From Exilibacterium sp. (GTDB taxonomy: Bacteria; Pseudomonadota; Gammaproteobacteria; Pseudomonadales; Cellvibrionaceae), in assembly GCA_028280195.1 (NCBI GenBank), contig JANQMH010000112.1, positions 1-64,000 on the forward strand: 64,000 nucleotides of DNA, in the 5' to 3' direction. Shown here piece by piece: positions 9,302-17,483 of this stretch (within the stretch, counting starts at the first letter, position 1; each line of letters opens with the position of its first letter). The notes below the pieces were generated by a model that saw only the letters and a list, made by a program, of their open reading frames with translations, did not search any database and was not told where the DNA came from. The position numbers and the translations under genes were made by a program.

Positions 9302-9768
9302 AAGCGCCTGATTTCAAGGGTCTTTCGAGTGAACGCGCCGCAGATTGGGCGCCGTGGATATACCTTTGCGATCTTACCTTGAAACTATCGATATGGTTAG
9401 CCCCCTTTTTCTGGCGCTGGAACGCAGTGATATGGCCCGGCGCAATTCGGCGGACGATGTCCGGCCGTGATGCGCTAGGGCTGAAAACACCCGATCGCCT
9501 TCATTGGCTTTCGCCAACGGGATGTATTTGTTTTAATTGAGTTTATCCAGTCGGCAATTGTTTGGGTGTTACTTTCCGCATTGCAATAGAGCTTAGCTGC
9601 CGACATCTAAATTGTTGTTATATACAAATAGCCTTCTTATATATCCGCAACTTGATTTTGCGGAATGCCTGTTAACCTAAACATTATGATCTTCGGTGCT
9701 ATATACACTTGCTATATGCCAAAGTTGCTATATACTTCGCGTGTATGGCATTTTGAGGAGTGTTTCCA
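9302..9768. other. Non-coding junction between GC-rich and lower-GC DNA
   Basis: No convincing gene here. Up to about 9480 the base composition matches the sigma/receptor cluster; from about 9520 it becomes AT-rich and matches the vapBC and restriction genes. The left part should hold the promoter of the sigma factor and the right end holds the vapBC promoter and operator. I see no integrase fragment or insertion-sequence end at the change. Confidence 0.5.
9701..9751 (+). promoter_or_regulatory. Probable vapBC operator
   Basis: Two inverted repeats lie just before vapB: ATACAC (9703-9708) with GTGTAT (9741-9746), and ATGCCA (9716-9721) with TGGCAT (9746-9751). GCTATATA also recurs as short direct repeats. 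VapBC complexes usually bind such palindromes to repress their own operon. The ribosome site GAGGAG (9755-9760) follows directly. Confidence 0.45.
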
Positions 9769-10002
9769 ATGTCCACTGGTTCTGTATTTGTTAATAATCG
9801 CACTCAAGCGGTCAGGTTGCCCGCTGATACGCGATTTCCCGATGATGTGAAGCAGGTGACTGTCCGTGTTGTTGGCAAAGATCGGGTGTTATCCCCAGCG
9901 GATAGCTCGTGGGATAGCTTCTTCCTATCTGAAGAGCGCATCAGTGATGATTTTATGGAGGAACGGGCTTCTCAGGAGCAGTCTGAGCGGGAAGCGTTCT
10001 GA
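9769..10002 (+). CDS. vapB: VapB-type antitoxin
   Basis: Small antitoxin of 77 residues. The N-terminus (SVFVNNRTQAVRLPADTRFP) is the swapped-hairpin AbrB/VapB DNA-binding fold; the acidic C-terminal tail (DDFMEERASQEQSERE) should wrap the toxin. I chose the ATG at 9769 because GAGGAG at 9755-9760 is correctly spaced for it; a GTG at 9760 in the same frame overlaps that site. Its stop overlaps the toxin start by one base. Partner of the PIN-domain gene that follows; probably also the autorepressor. Confidence 0.88.
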   Translation: MSTGSVFVNNRTQAVRLPADTRFPDDVKQVTVRVVGKDRVLSPADSSWDSFFLSEERISDDFMEERASQEQSEREAF

Positions 10003-10400
10003 TGCTGAAATATATGCTCGATAGCAACATTGCCATCTATGTTATCAAGCGCCGCCCGCCGGAGGCGCTGCCAACCTTTAACCGGCATGCTGACCAGCTC
10101 TGCATAAGCTCAATCACATTGGCAGAGTTGATACACGGTGCAGAGAAAAGTGCAAAGGCCGATCATAATCTGCGGCAAGTCGAAGACTTTGTTTCCCACT
10201 TGGTGGTGCTGGAGTATGGCAAGAAAGCAGCGGCTCACTATGGGGATATTCGGGCGGTGCTGGAGCGTAAAGGTACGCCAATCGGGGTTAATGATTTGCA
10301 TATAGCGGGTCATGCCAGAAGTGAAGGGTTGACGCTAGTGACAAATAGCTTACAAGAGTTTGAGCGGGTGGAAGGACTGCGTTTGGATAATTGGGTTTGA
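10002..10400 (+). CDS. vapC: VapC-type PIN-domain toxin ribonuclease
   Basis: Toxin RNase of 132 residues. The PIN-domain acidic residues are visible: D7 (YMLDSN), E42 (LAELIHGAEKS), D98 (GVNDLHIAGHA), with the polar position around N115 (LVTNSLQEFERVEGL). Family members cleave initiator tRNA or rRNA; which target applies here cannot be read from sequence. It overlaps vapB by one base (TGATG), the standard coupling. The pair may stabilise the restriction island in which it lies. Confidence 0.9.
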   Translation: MLKYMLDSNIAIYVIKRRPPEALPTFNRHADQLCISSITLAELIHGAEKSAKADHNLRQVEDFVSHLVVLEYGKKAAAHYGDIRAVLERKGTPIGVNDLHIAGHARSEGLTLVTNSLQEFERVEGLRLDNWV

Positions 10401-10450
10401 CTGCTAAAGCTACGTCCTTCCGGTTGTAACCCCCGTATTTATTAAAAGGC

Positions 10451-11542
10451 ATGGAGCCCTATGTTATGACGGATACAGACTACAAACTCGCAAGTATCGA
10501 TAGAAAAGAAATCCTGGCGGCTGCCCGCAAAGCATTAATTGCAGCAAATGCACAATATTATGCATTGACGGCCCAGGAGCAGGAACGCTTTCGAGCAACG
10601 GTTGGTAGGGAGGCACGGCAAAAAATACAGTGTGTATTACTTGATAGCCTGCTTGATATTAAGTGTTCAACGGAAGAAGTTGATGCCATTTGGGATGACA
10701 TTCCATTAGCCGAGTTAAACCGGCTTAACTGGGCAAGCCTTCTGACTACAGGTATTGGAGAAGATTATATCTACCTTAACGAAGGCATGGGAAAAGGGAA
10801 AACTCTGCTGGATTTCCCAACACTCTACGATTATGACTACGCCGATTATTTGTTTCAGGAAAAGGCCAACAATCGTGATTTTCCCGATTACAAAGGCGCT
10901 GATTATTACGCTTACAAACATCAGTCTTGGGTCAGATTGTTAATACAAGAGCGGTTTTATTATGCAAGCTTTCTCTCTTTGGCTACCCATGTTTTAGGTG
11001 AAATTGACTCCGTTGGCAATGAGACTATTCGGCAATTGATTCCCCATGATTATGTAAATGGGGAAAACCACGGCAAAAAGGAAGACGGTGGCTTTCTTTG
11101 GGATATGAAAATTGATGCGGCAGGGCAGGAAGCGCAACTGGACGAATTAAAGAGTCGTTGGTATAGCTATCAGCAAGAGCGCTGGTTTGCCCTCAGCGAG
11201 AAAAATAATCACTTGTCACCCGCAGTGTATATACATGACAAAGATTGGGGTGATGATTTCCAGCGGCGTTTCATTTTTACTAATGAAGCTACTTTGAAGC
11301 AGATTCGTTGGCGATATTTTTTATCGGACTGTGAGCCAATGATGGCTGAGTATTCGGTGGTGGAAAAGCTATTGGCAGAGGAAATTGATCGGGCTAACAA
11401 CTGGCTGGTCGAGAATCATCAGGACATAAAGAACAATTTTGATCCCACTGTGATCAAGCTGCGGAAGAAGCGCAAGATCATTATGTCGGCTTCGGCGCTG
11501 GAAGACCTGGGTGAAATTGATACCGATGACGGCCCATTTTAA
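10451..11542 (+). CDS. Unrecognised 363-residue protein of the restriction island
   Basis: I do not recognise this protein. It looks soluble: no signal peptide or membrane segment, many aromatic and acidic residues (LYDYDYADYLF, DFPDYKGADYYAYKHQSW) and a lysine-rich patch near the C-terminus (KLRKKRKIIMSAS). No helicase, nuclease, ATPase or Fic motif is visible. The start could be 10451 or the ATG at 10466 (MTDTDYK). It sits between vapBC and a Fic gene in an island whose other genes are restriction or toxin-like, so a defence-related role is possible but unproven. A strong inverted repeat lies 50 bases after its stop. Confidence 0.6.
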   Translation: MEPYVMTDTDYKLASIDRKEILAAARKALIAANAQYYALTAQEQERFRATVGREARQKIQCVLLDSLLDIKCSTEEVDAIWDDIPLAELNRLNWASLLTTGIGEDYIYLNEGMGKGKTLLDFPTLYDYDYADYLFQEKANNRDFPDYKGADYYAYKHQSWVRLLIQERFYYASFLSLATHVLGEIDSVGNETIRQLIPHDYVNGENHGKKEDGGFLWDMKIDAAGQEAQLDELKSRWYSYQQERWFALSEKNNHLSPAVYIHDKDWGDDFQRRFIFTNEATLKQIRWRYFLSDCEPMMAEYSVVEKLLAEEIDRANNWLVENHQDIKNNFDPTVIKLRKKRKIIMSASALEDLGEIDTDDGPF

Positions 11543-11592
11543 TGGCAGGCAAATTATTTGAAAACTGGTTGTCTGGAAGTCCGGATATCGGG

Positions 11593-11635
11593 GGCAATAT
11601 GCATAAAAAGCACTTTGCATTTTATGCATATTGCC
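11593..11635. repeat. Perfect 16-base inverted repeat
   Basis: GGCAATATGCATAAAA at 11593-11608 is matched by its exact reverse complement at 11620-11635, with an 11-base loop. There is no T-run after it on the plus strand, so it is not a standard intrinsic terminator. It could be a transcript-end hairpin for the preceding gene or a protein-binding site. Confidence 0.7.
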
Positions 11636-11750
11636 TCTGTAATGGGGTGGACTGGCCATTATTAGTGGGTTCTTAATAGTCCTGGAAGCGATTGAAGCAA
11701 GGGGCTTTGCCTTCTTAAAGGTGCAATGTTGATTGAATTATAGCTATATA

Positions 11751-11826
11751 TGTCGAAATTTGCCCAAAATATCGACATTAATCCTTGACGTGTCGATGCC
11801 ATCGACATAAGCTCACAATATGTCGA
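11751..11826 (+). promoter_or_regulatory. Fic promoter with TGTCGA-type operator array
   Basis: TGTCGATG (11791-11798) and CATCGACA (11800-11807) form a perfect 17-base palindrome centred on one base. A good -35 (TTGACG, 11785-11790) and a weaker -10 (TAAGCT, 11808-11813) flank it with 17-base spacing, so the palindrome fills the spacer. Further half-sites are TGTCGA at 11751-11756 and 11821-11826, and TCGACA at 11772-11777. This is the layout of a repressor-controlled, probably autoregulated promoter. Confidence 0.6.
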
Positions 11827-11848
11827 TAAAACTAAAATCTATAAATAT

Positions 11849-12976
11849 ATGAGCTGGCACCCCGAAAAGCCTTATAATGACCTTCCTCTACTGCCTCCAG
11901 CCATTGAATTGGAAACGAAGGCCGTACTAAAGCGGTGCATTTCTGCCCGAGTAGCTCTTGCTGAGCTTAAACAGGCAGCAGAGTTAATCCCCAACCAGGC
12001 AATGTTGATTAACACCCTGCCGCTATTAGAAGCTAAAGACAGCTCAGAAATCGAGAATATCGTGACTACCACCGACAGGCTCTTTCAGTTTGCCGACAGT
12101 GATGATACCCATGCAGATCCGGCCACTAAAGAAGCGCTTCGGTACCGCAAAGCCCTGTACGGGGGTTGGCAGACATTAGCTCAGCGTCCTATCAATACCA
12201 ATAGGGCTGAGTCTATCTGTAGCCAGATCAAAGGCGTAGATATGACTGTGCGCAAAGTGCCGGGGACCGTTCTTGTAAATAAAGTGCTAGCCAACGATAA
12301 AACCGGTGAAATAATCAGTACACCACCAGCGGGTGAAAAGGTATTACGAGACCTATTGAGTAATTGGGAAAGATTTCTGCATGAACAGCCAGAGTTGGAC
12401 CCCCTGATTCGTATGGCTGTTATGCATTACCAATTTGAGGCTATTCACCCCTTTACCGACGGTAATGGTCGTACAGGTAGAGTCCTGAATATTCTGTATC
12501 TGGTGCAGGAGCAGTTGCTGACGTTGCCTATTCTTTACCTAAGCCGCTATATCATCGCCAATAAAAGCGATTACTATAGCGGTTTGCTGGCTGTCACCCG
12601 TGAACAGGCTTGGGAACCCTGGTTACTGTATATGCTTGAGGCCGTTGAAAGTACGGCAATATGGACGACACAGAAAATAATGAATATTCGAGATCTGGCA
12701 GATCACACCGCCGTTTATGTGCGAGAGCAGCTACCCAAGATTTATAGCCGTGAGCTGATTGATATTATCTTTGAGCAACCCTATTGCCGCATTAGTAATT
12801 TGGTAGAAGCCAATATTGCCAAACGCCAGACAGCTTCGGAGTATCTTAAAAAATTAGTGAGTATTGATGTGTTGGTAGAGCAGCAGGCGGGTCGAGAGCG
12901 ATTGTTTGTGCATCCCAAGCTGATTCAACTACTGACTACGGATAACAACGGATTTGAGCAATATCCTCAACATTAA
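11849..12976 (+). CDS. Fic-family protein with C-terminal winged helix
   Basis: Probable AMP-transferase (or related nucleotidyl transferase) of 375 residues. The catalytic Fic motif HPFTDGNGRTGR is at residues 200-211 and complete. The inhibitory-helix motif S65xxxE69N70 (SSEIEN) lies N-terminal, so this is a class II, self-inhibited Fic protein. The C-terminal 80 residues (CRISNLVEANIAKRQTASEY, LVSIDVLVEQQAGRERLFVHP) look like a winged helix-turn-helix, suggesting DNA binding. With the operator array directly upstream, autoregulation is likely. Such genes often accompany type I restriction operons; 14 bases separate it from hsdM. Confidence 0.88.
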   Translation: MSWHPEKPYNDLPLLPPAIELETKAVLKRCISARVALAELKQAAELIPNQAMLINTLPLLEAKDSSEIENIVTTTDRLFQFADSDDTHADPATKEALRYRKALYGGWQTLAQRPINTNRAESICSQIKGVDMTVRKVPGTVLVNKVLANDKTGEIISTPPAGEKVLRDLLSNWERFLHEQPELDPLIRMAVMHYQFEAIHPFTDGNGRTGRVLNILYLVQEQLLTLPILYLSRYIIANKSDYYSGLLAVTREQAWEPWLLYMLEAVESTAIWTTQKIMNIRDLADHTAVYVREQLPKIYSRELIDIIFEQPYCRISNLVEANIAKRQTASEYLKKLVSIDVLVEQQAGRERLFVHPKLIQLLTTDNNGFEQYPQH

Positions 12977-12990
12977 CAACGAGATAATGA

Positions 12991-15099
12991 ATGAATACGG
13001 AACAACTTAAACAGTTGGAGAAAGACCTGTGGTCTGCCGCCGACAATTTGCGGGCTAATACCGACCTGAAATCTTCTGAATATGCAACCCCGGTGCTGGG
13101 CTTAATTTTTTTGAAGTTTGCCGACAATAACTACAGCCGTGCAGAACAGGCTATTAACAAAGAGTTTGCCAAGCTTACCGGTACTCGCCGTGAAAAGTCG
13201 ATTGATGAAATTGCTATAGAAAAGTGCGGTTTTTATCTGCCACCCCATGCGCGCTACGATTACCTGCTAGACCTGCCGGAAAAAGAAGACATTGCTAAAA
13301 GAATCAAAGAGGCAATGCAAGATATCGAGAAATACAAGCCTGAGCTCGATGGCGTCTTACCTAAAGATGAATATATCCCGCTGACCCGTACCGACAAAAC
13401 CATACCGGCACAGCTACTGAAAAACTTCTCTAATATCCCTCGTGATGCCAGTGGCGATATGCTGGGTAAAATCTACGAATACTTTTTGGGCAACTTCGCG
13501 CTGGCCGAAGGCCAGGGTGGTGGTGAGTTCTTTACTCCGACTTCCGTAGTTAAACTGATGGTAGAAATTATTGAGCCTTATAAAGGCACAGTGTATGACC
13601 CGGCCTGTGGTTCCGGCGGTATGTTTGTGCAGTCACAACACTTTGTAGAGCAACATCGTGAAGAGCTGGAGACATTAGGTGAAACCCATGAAGAAGATCA
13701 ACTGTATGTATACGGCCAGGAAAAAACACTGGATACAGCAAAGCTTGCTAAAATGAACCTGGCGGTTAATGGCTTGCGTGGTGAAATCCGTCAAGCTAAC
13801 AGCTATGCTGAGGACCCTTATCAGGGGTTTGGCAAATTCGACTTTGTGATGGCCAATCCACCCTTTAATGTGGATGATGTGCCCGTTGCCACTGTTGAGG
13901 CCGATCCGCGTTTTAACACCTACGGCATTCCGCGTAATAAAACCAAAAAGAAAGCCGCCGAAAAAGGCAAGGAAACAGTGCCTAATGCCAACTATCTATG
14001 GATTAATCTGTTTGCCACCAGTCTAAAAGACAGGGTAAAAGACGGAGGCCGTGCTGCATTGGTTATGGCCAACTCTGCCTCCGATGCGCGCCATAGTGAG
14101 GCAGATATTCGCCGAACCCTGATCGAAAATAACCTGATTTACGGTATGCTCACTCTGCCTTCCAATATGTTCTACACCGTGACATTGCCTGCGACTCTGT
14201 GGTTTTTTGATAAAAACAAGCAGGACGACAAGCTGTTGTTTATTGATGCTCGTAATATCTTTACTCAAATTGACCGAGCCCACCGTGAGTTTAATGAAGC
14301 GCAAATTAAGAATATCGCGATCATCAGTAAGCTTCACAAAGGTAATCGCCTCGCCTTTGTACGTCTGGTGGATAGCTATTTTGCCAAAGGTATGGAGCTA
14401 CTGTTGGAAAATCAGCAACAGGTTAGCCCCGTTAGTGAACAGCTATTGGAAGTGCTGGATGATAAGCAGGGTAAGCTTGCTATTGGTGATTTGGTCAAGC
14501 AGTGGAAAGGTTTGAAAAAACTTCAAAAAGATTATGAAAACTACCAGATAGAAGCCAGTGTATATAAGAGCAAAAGTAAGTTGGATGTTGATACAAAGAA
14601 CAAAATTCAGCACAAGTTGCGTAGAGCCTTCGATCCATTTTTTGAGTTTTTGCATGCAGGTTTAAAAACACTGGATAAAATTGTACGGCAGCATGAAAAG
14701 GCTACTCTACAAAAGAAGTCCAAAGGTAAACGTAATACGACGGATCGTGAAACCAAAAAGCTTAAAGAAGTGCTAGAGCTATTGCATAAAGAAGTTAAAG
14801 TGGCTGAGAGCTACTACAAACATATTCACTGGTTGCAAGAGCGTTTTCCAAAGGCAGAATACGAAGATGTCACCGGTTTGTGTAAATTAGCTAGTCAAGA
14901 AGAAGTGAAAGAGCAGGATTGTTCGCTGAATCCGGGGCGTTATGTGGGGGTAGTGATAGAGGAGGATGGTAAGACTGAGGAGGAGTTTATTGCTGATCTT
15001 CTGCGGTTAAATAGTGATCTTCAGGAATTGAATAGATTTTCAAAAAAACAAGAATTTACGATTAATAAGAATATTCTGCAGATTACAGGTGAGAAATGA
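12991..15099 (+). CDS. hsdM: Type I restriction-modification DNA methyltransferase subunit
   Basis: N6-adenine methyltransferase, 702 residues, that with HsdS modifies host DNA. The HsdM N-terminal helical domain is seen (LEKDLWSAADNLRAN, LGLIFLKFADNNY). The SAM-binding motif DPACGSGG is near residue 203 and the catalytic NPPF near 289 (ANPPFNVDD). It is longer than the common 500-residue HsdM: about 180 extra C-terminal residues are lysine-rich and probably coiled coil (about 500-600). The start ATG at 12991 has a weak GAG upstream. Its stop overlaps hsdS (ATGA). Confidence 0.93.
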   Translation: MNTEQLKQLEKDLWSAADNLRANTDLKSSEYATPVLGLIFLKFADNNYSRAEQAINKEFAKLTGTRREKSIDEIAIEKCGFYLPPHARYDYLLDLPEKEDIAKRIKEAMQDIEKYKPELDGVLPKDEYIPLTRTDKTIPAQLLKNFSNIPRDASGDMLGKIYEYFLGNFALAEGQGGGEFFTPTSVVKLMVEIIEPYKGTVYDPACGSGGMFVQSQHFVEQHREELETLGETHEEDQLYVYGQEKTLDTAKLAKMNLAVNGLRGEIRQANSYAEDPYQGFGKFDFVMANPPFNVDDVPVATVEADPRFNTYGIPRNKTKKKAAEKGKETVPNANYLWINLFATSLKDRVKDGGRAALVMANSASDARHSEADIRRTLIENNLIYGMLTLPSNMFYTVTLPATLWFFDKNKQDDKLLFIDARNIFTQIDRAHREFNEAQIKNIAIISKLHKGNRLAFVRLVDSYFAKGMELLLENQQQVSPVSEQLLEVLDDKQGKLAIGDLVKQWKGLKKLQKDYENYQIEASVYKSKSKLDVDTKNKIQHKLRRAFDPFFEFLHAGLKTLDKIVRQHEKATLQKKSKGKRNTTDRETKKLKEVLELLHKEVKVAESYYKHIHWLQERFPKAEYEDVTGLCKLASQEEVKEQDCSLNPGRYVGVVIEEDGKTEEEFIADLLRLNSDLQELNRFSKKQEFTINKNILQITGEK

Positions 15100-16397
15100 A
15101 GAAAGACAGTTTCTGTGAGTATACTCTCCAAGAGGTCCAATGTCAGGATAGTTATGGATCGGTTGATGGCCCATTTGGCTCAAATTTGCCTGCTTCTTCT
15201 TATATAGAAAAAGGTATTCCCATAATTCGTGGTGTAAATCTCTCACTTGGAGAAGAGAGATTTAAAGATTTCAATTACAAGTTTATCAGTGAAGAAACGG
15301 CTCAGAAGTTACATCGAAGTTCATGTAGGCCGAACGATATTGTTTTTACTAAAAAGGGAACTCTGGGTCAGACAGGTTTGGTTCCGAATGATAGTGTGTT
15401 TAAATACTTTATACTCTCATCCAATCAAATGCGAATAAGATTGGATGAATCTATAGCAAATCCACTATATGTATATTACTTTGTTTCATGTCAGCAAAGT
15501 CAAGATCGTATCTTGGCTGATGCGATGACGTCCGGAGTACCTAAAATCAACTTGACCTACCTCCGGAAATTTAAGGTTCTCTTACCAGAAATTAATATCC
15601 AAAGAAAAATCGCAGCCATCCTTTCCGCTTACGACGACCTAATCGAAAACAACAAACGCCGTATCGCCTTACTAGAAAATATGGCCGAAGAAATCTACCG
15701 TGAATGGTTTGTCCGCTTTCGCTTTCCTGGTTGTCAGGGGGCTAAATTTGAAAAAGGAATACCAAATAATTGGAAGTATGAAAAGCTTGGAGACATTTGT
15801 TCTCTAGTAAAGAGGGGAATATCTCCAAAATATGATGATGAGGCGCTGAATTTAGTTATCAACCAAAAGTGCATAAGAAATAGTCGTATTGATTTGTCTG
15901 AAGCAAGGCGACATGACACTAATGTTAGCGAAGAAAAGTACATTAGATTTGGTGATGCTTTGATTAATTCAACAGGTGTTGGGACATTGGGGCGTGTATC
16001 AGTAGTTGAATTTAAATCAGAGAAAATTACTGTTGACTCGCATGTGACGATTTGTCGAGCAAACACCCAGAGAGTCAACCCAATATATTTGGCAAATACT
16101 ATCACAAAACTGCAAGCATATTTTGAATTTATGGCAGCAGGATCAACAGGGCAGGTGGAATTGAATAGGTCGTTAATAAGTGGAATAAAGGTTTTGGTTC
16201 CTGAAGAAGAATTAATGGATAAGTTTGAGAAACAAATAATAGCCATTGTTGAGCAAAAGCAGAGTTTATTTAAAATCAATGACAACTTAACAAAAACTAA
16301 AGGGATGCTTCTCCCCCGGCTAATCTCCGGCAAGCTCTCCGTAGAAGATTTAGATATCCAATACCCGCCGAGCATGCAGGAAGACAACGCGGCCTAA
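15096..16397 (+). CDS. hsdS: Type I restriction-modification specificity subunit
   Basis: DNA-recognition subunit of 433 residues. Two target-recognition domains (about 1-160 and 215-370) are each followed by a conserved helical spacer; the central one (IQRKIAAILSAYDDLIENNK) is textbook HsdS. The second spacer ends with GMLLPRLISGKLSVEDL. The recognition domains are visibly more AT-rich than the conserved spacers, consistent with domain shuffling. It overlaps hsdM by four bases. The target sequence cannot be deduced from the protein. Confidence 0.92.
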   Translation: MKKDSFCEYTLQEVQCQDSYGSVDGPFGSNLPASSYIEKGIPIIRGVNLSLGEERFKDFNYKFISEETAQKLHRSSCRPNDIVFTKKGTLGQTGLVPNDSVFKYFILSSNQMRIRLDESIANPLYVYYFVSCQQSQDRILADAMTSGVPKINLTYLRKFKVLLPEINIQRKIAAILSAYDDLIENNKRRIALLENMAEEIYREWFVRFRFPGCQGAKFEKGIPNNWKYEKLGDICSLVKRGISPKYDDEALNLVINQKCIRNSRIDLSEARRHDTNVSEEKYIRFGDALINSTGVGTLGRVSVVEFKSEKITVDSHVTICRANTQRVNPIYLANTITKLQAYFEFMAAGSTGQVELNRSLISGIKVLVPEEELMDKFEKQIIAIVEQKQSLFKINDNLTKTKGMLLPRLISGKLSVEDLDIQYPPSMQEDNAA

Positions 16398-16416
16398 GCC
16401 ACCCAAGGACGAAACC

Positions 16417-17403
16417 ATGAGCGACTCACAAATACAGCTTTTTACCACCGCCGATGGCCAGGTACGGCTAGAAGTCTCCATGGCGGATGAAACCCTGTGG
16501 CTCACTCAAGCGCAGATGTCCGAGCTATTCGGCACCAAACGACCGGCTATTACTAAGCACCTAAGCAATATCTATAAAAGTGGTGAACTGGCAGAAGACA
16601 CCACATGTTCCATTTTGGAACATATGGCCAACCATGGCCAAACGTACAAAACCAAGCAGTACAACCTTGATGCAGTAATATCCGTAGGCTATCGAGTCAA
16701 TTCTACGCGGGCCACACAATTCCGCCAGTGGGCCACGGCAGTACTCAAGCAGCACCTGATAGAGGGCTATACGCTCAATCAACGCCGTTTGAAAGAACGC
16801 GGAATCGAGTTCGAGCAGGCTGTTGCACTGCTCTCTCGCACTTTGGCCAATCAGCAGCTTGTTCAGCCCGATGGCGAGGCAGTGATCAGCGTGATTGCCG
16901 ATTACGCCCGTAGCTGGAGCTTGCTGCAAGGTTATGATGAGCAAAACCTTGCCGATATCACCCGCAAACAATCCGATATGCAGGCGCTTGATCTTGATCA
17001 GGTGTTAACCGCTATTGCCCAACTTAAACAGGAGCTTATCCAAAAAGGCGAAGCCACTGAACTGTTTGGCCAGTTGCGTGGCGATGGTCTGGCTTCGGCG
17101 ATTGCGACTATCGAACAGGGTTTTGGTGATGAGTTGTTTTATCCCAATGTAGCCAGTCGTGCTGCGAATTTGCTGTATTTTGTGATTAAAAACCACCCCT
17201 TGGCTGATGGCAATAAGCGCTCTGGATCATTCCTGTTTCTGTGGTATTTACGTCTGCACCAGCACTTATTAGCCAAGCCTGTTGAACAACTGATTAACGA
17301 CAATACCTTGGTCGCACTGGCTTTATTAGTGGCTGAAAGTCTACCAGAGCAAAAAGAATTAATGATAAGGTTGGTTGAACACTTTATTTTGCTACAGGAT
17401 TAA
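16417..17403 (+). CDS. RhuM-family protein fused to Doc/Fic domain
   Basis: A 328-residue fusion. The N-terminal 120 residues are the RhuM (COG3943) domain, with a KilA-N/phage-repressor-like look (LWLTQAQMSELFGTKRPAIT, YNLDAVISVGYRV). The C-terminal part carries the Doc-like motif HPLADGNKRSG at about 260-270, with NKR in place of GNGR; Doc proteins with this motif phosphorylate EF-Tu, Fic proteins with GNGR transfer AMP. It lies between hsdS and hsdR in one transcript, an arrangement common in type I restriction loci. Possibly a guard toxin released when restriction is lost; that is inference. Confidence 0.85.
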   Translation: MSDSQIQLFTTADGQVRLEVSMADETLWLTQAQMSELFGTKRPAITKHLSNIYKSGELAEDTTCSILEHMANHGQTYKTKQYNLDAVISVGYRVNSTRATQFRQWATAVLKQHLIEGYTLNQRRLKERGIEFEQAVALLSRTLANQQLVQPDGEAVISVIADYARSWSLLQGYDEQNLADITRKQSDMQALDLDQVLTAIAQLKQELIQKGEATELFGQLRGDGLASAIATIEQGFGDELFYPNVASRAANLLYFVIKNHPLADGNKRSGSFLFLWYLRLHQHLLAKPVEQLINDNTLVALALLVAESLPEQKELMIRLVEHFILLQD

Positions 17404-17483
17404 TGAATAAGAAGGCACTTTCAGAAAGATCTTATAAAAAGGCCTATAAAGGAAGGGCATATGGCGAAGAACTTTATTTCTGA
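17403..17483 (+). CDS. Possible 26-residue leader peptide before hsdR
   Basis: An ATG at 17403 overlaps the stop of the RhuM-Doc gene (TAATG) and opens a 26-codon frame rich in Lys and Tyr that ends inside the beginning of hsdR at 17483. CAGGA lies just upstream at tight spacing. If translated it would couple hsdR to the preceding gene. It may be chance. Confidence 0.25.
   Translation: MNKKALSERSYKKAYKGRAYGEELYF

Larger units (their letters stand above)
11543..11848. other. Intergenic region with hairpin and Fic operator
   Basis: No gene seen in these 306 bases. It holds a perfect 16-base inverted repeat (11593-11635) and, nearer the Fic gene, a cluster of TGTCGA half-sites around a promoter (both listed separately). 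Confidence 0.6.

Noticed and set aside
10568-10585. Partial match to the tRNA-Leu 3' end as a left att site
   Set aside because: Only about nine bases match and they lie inside a gene; not enough for an attachment repeat.
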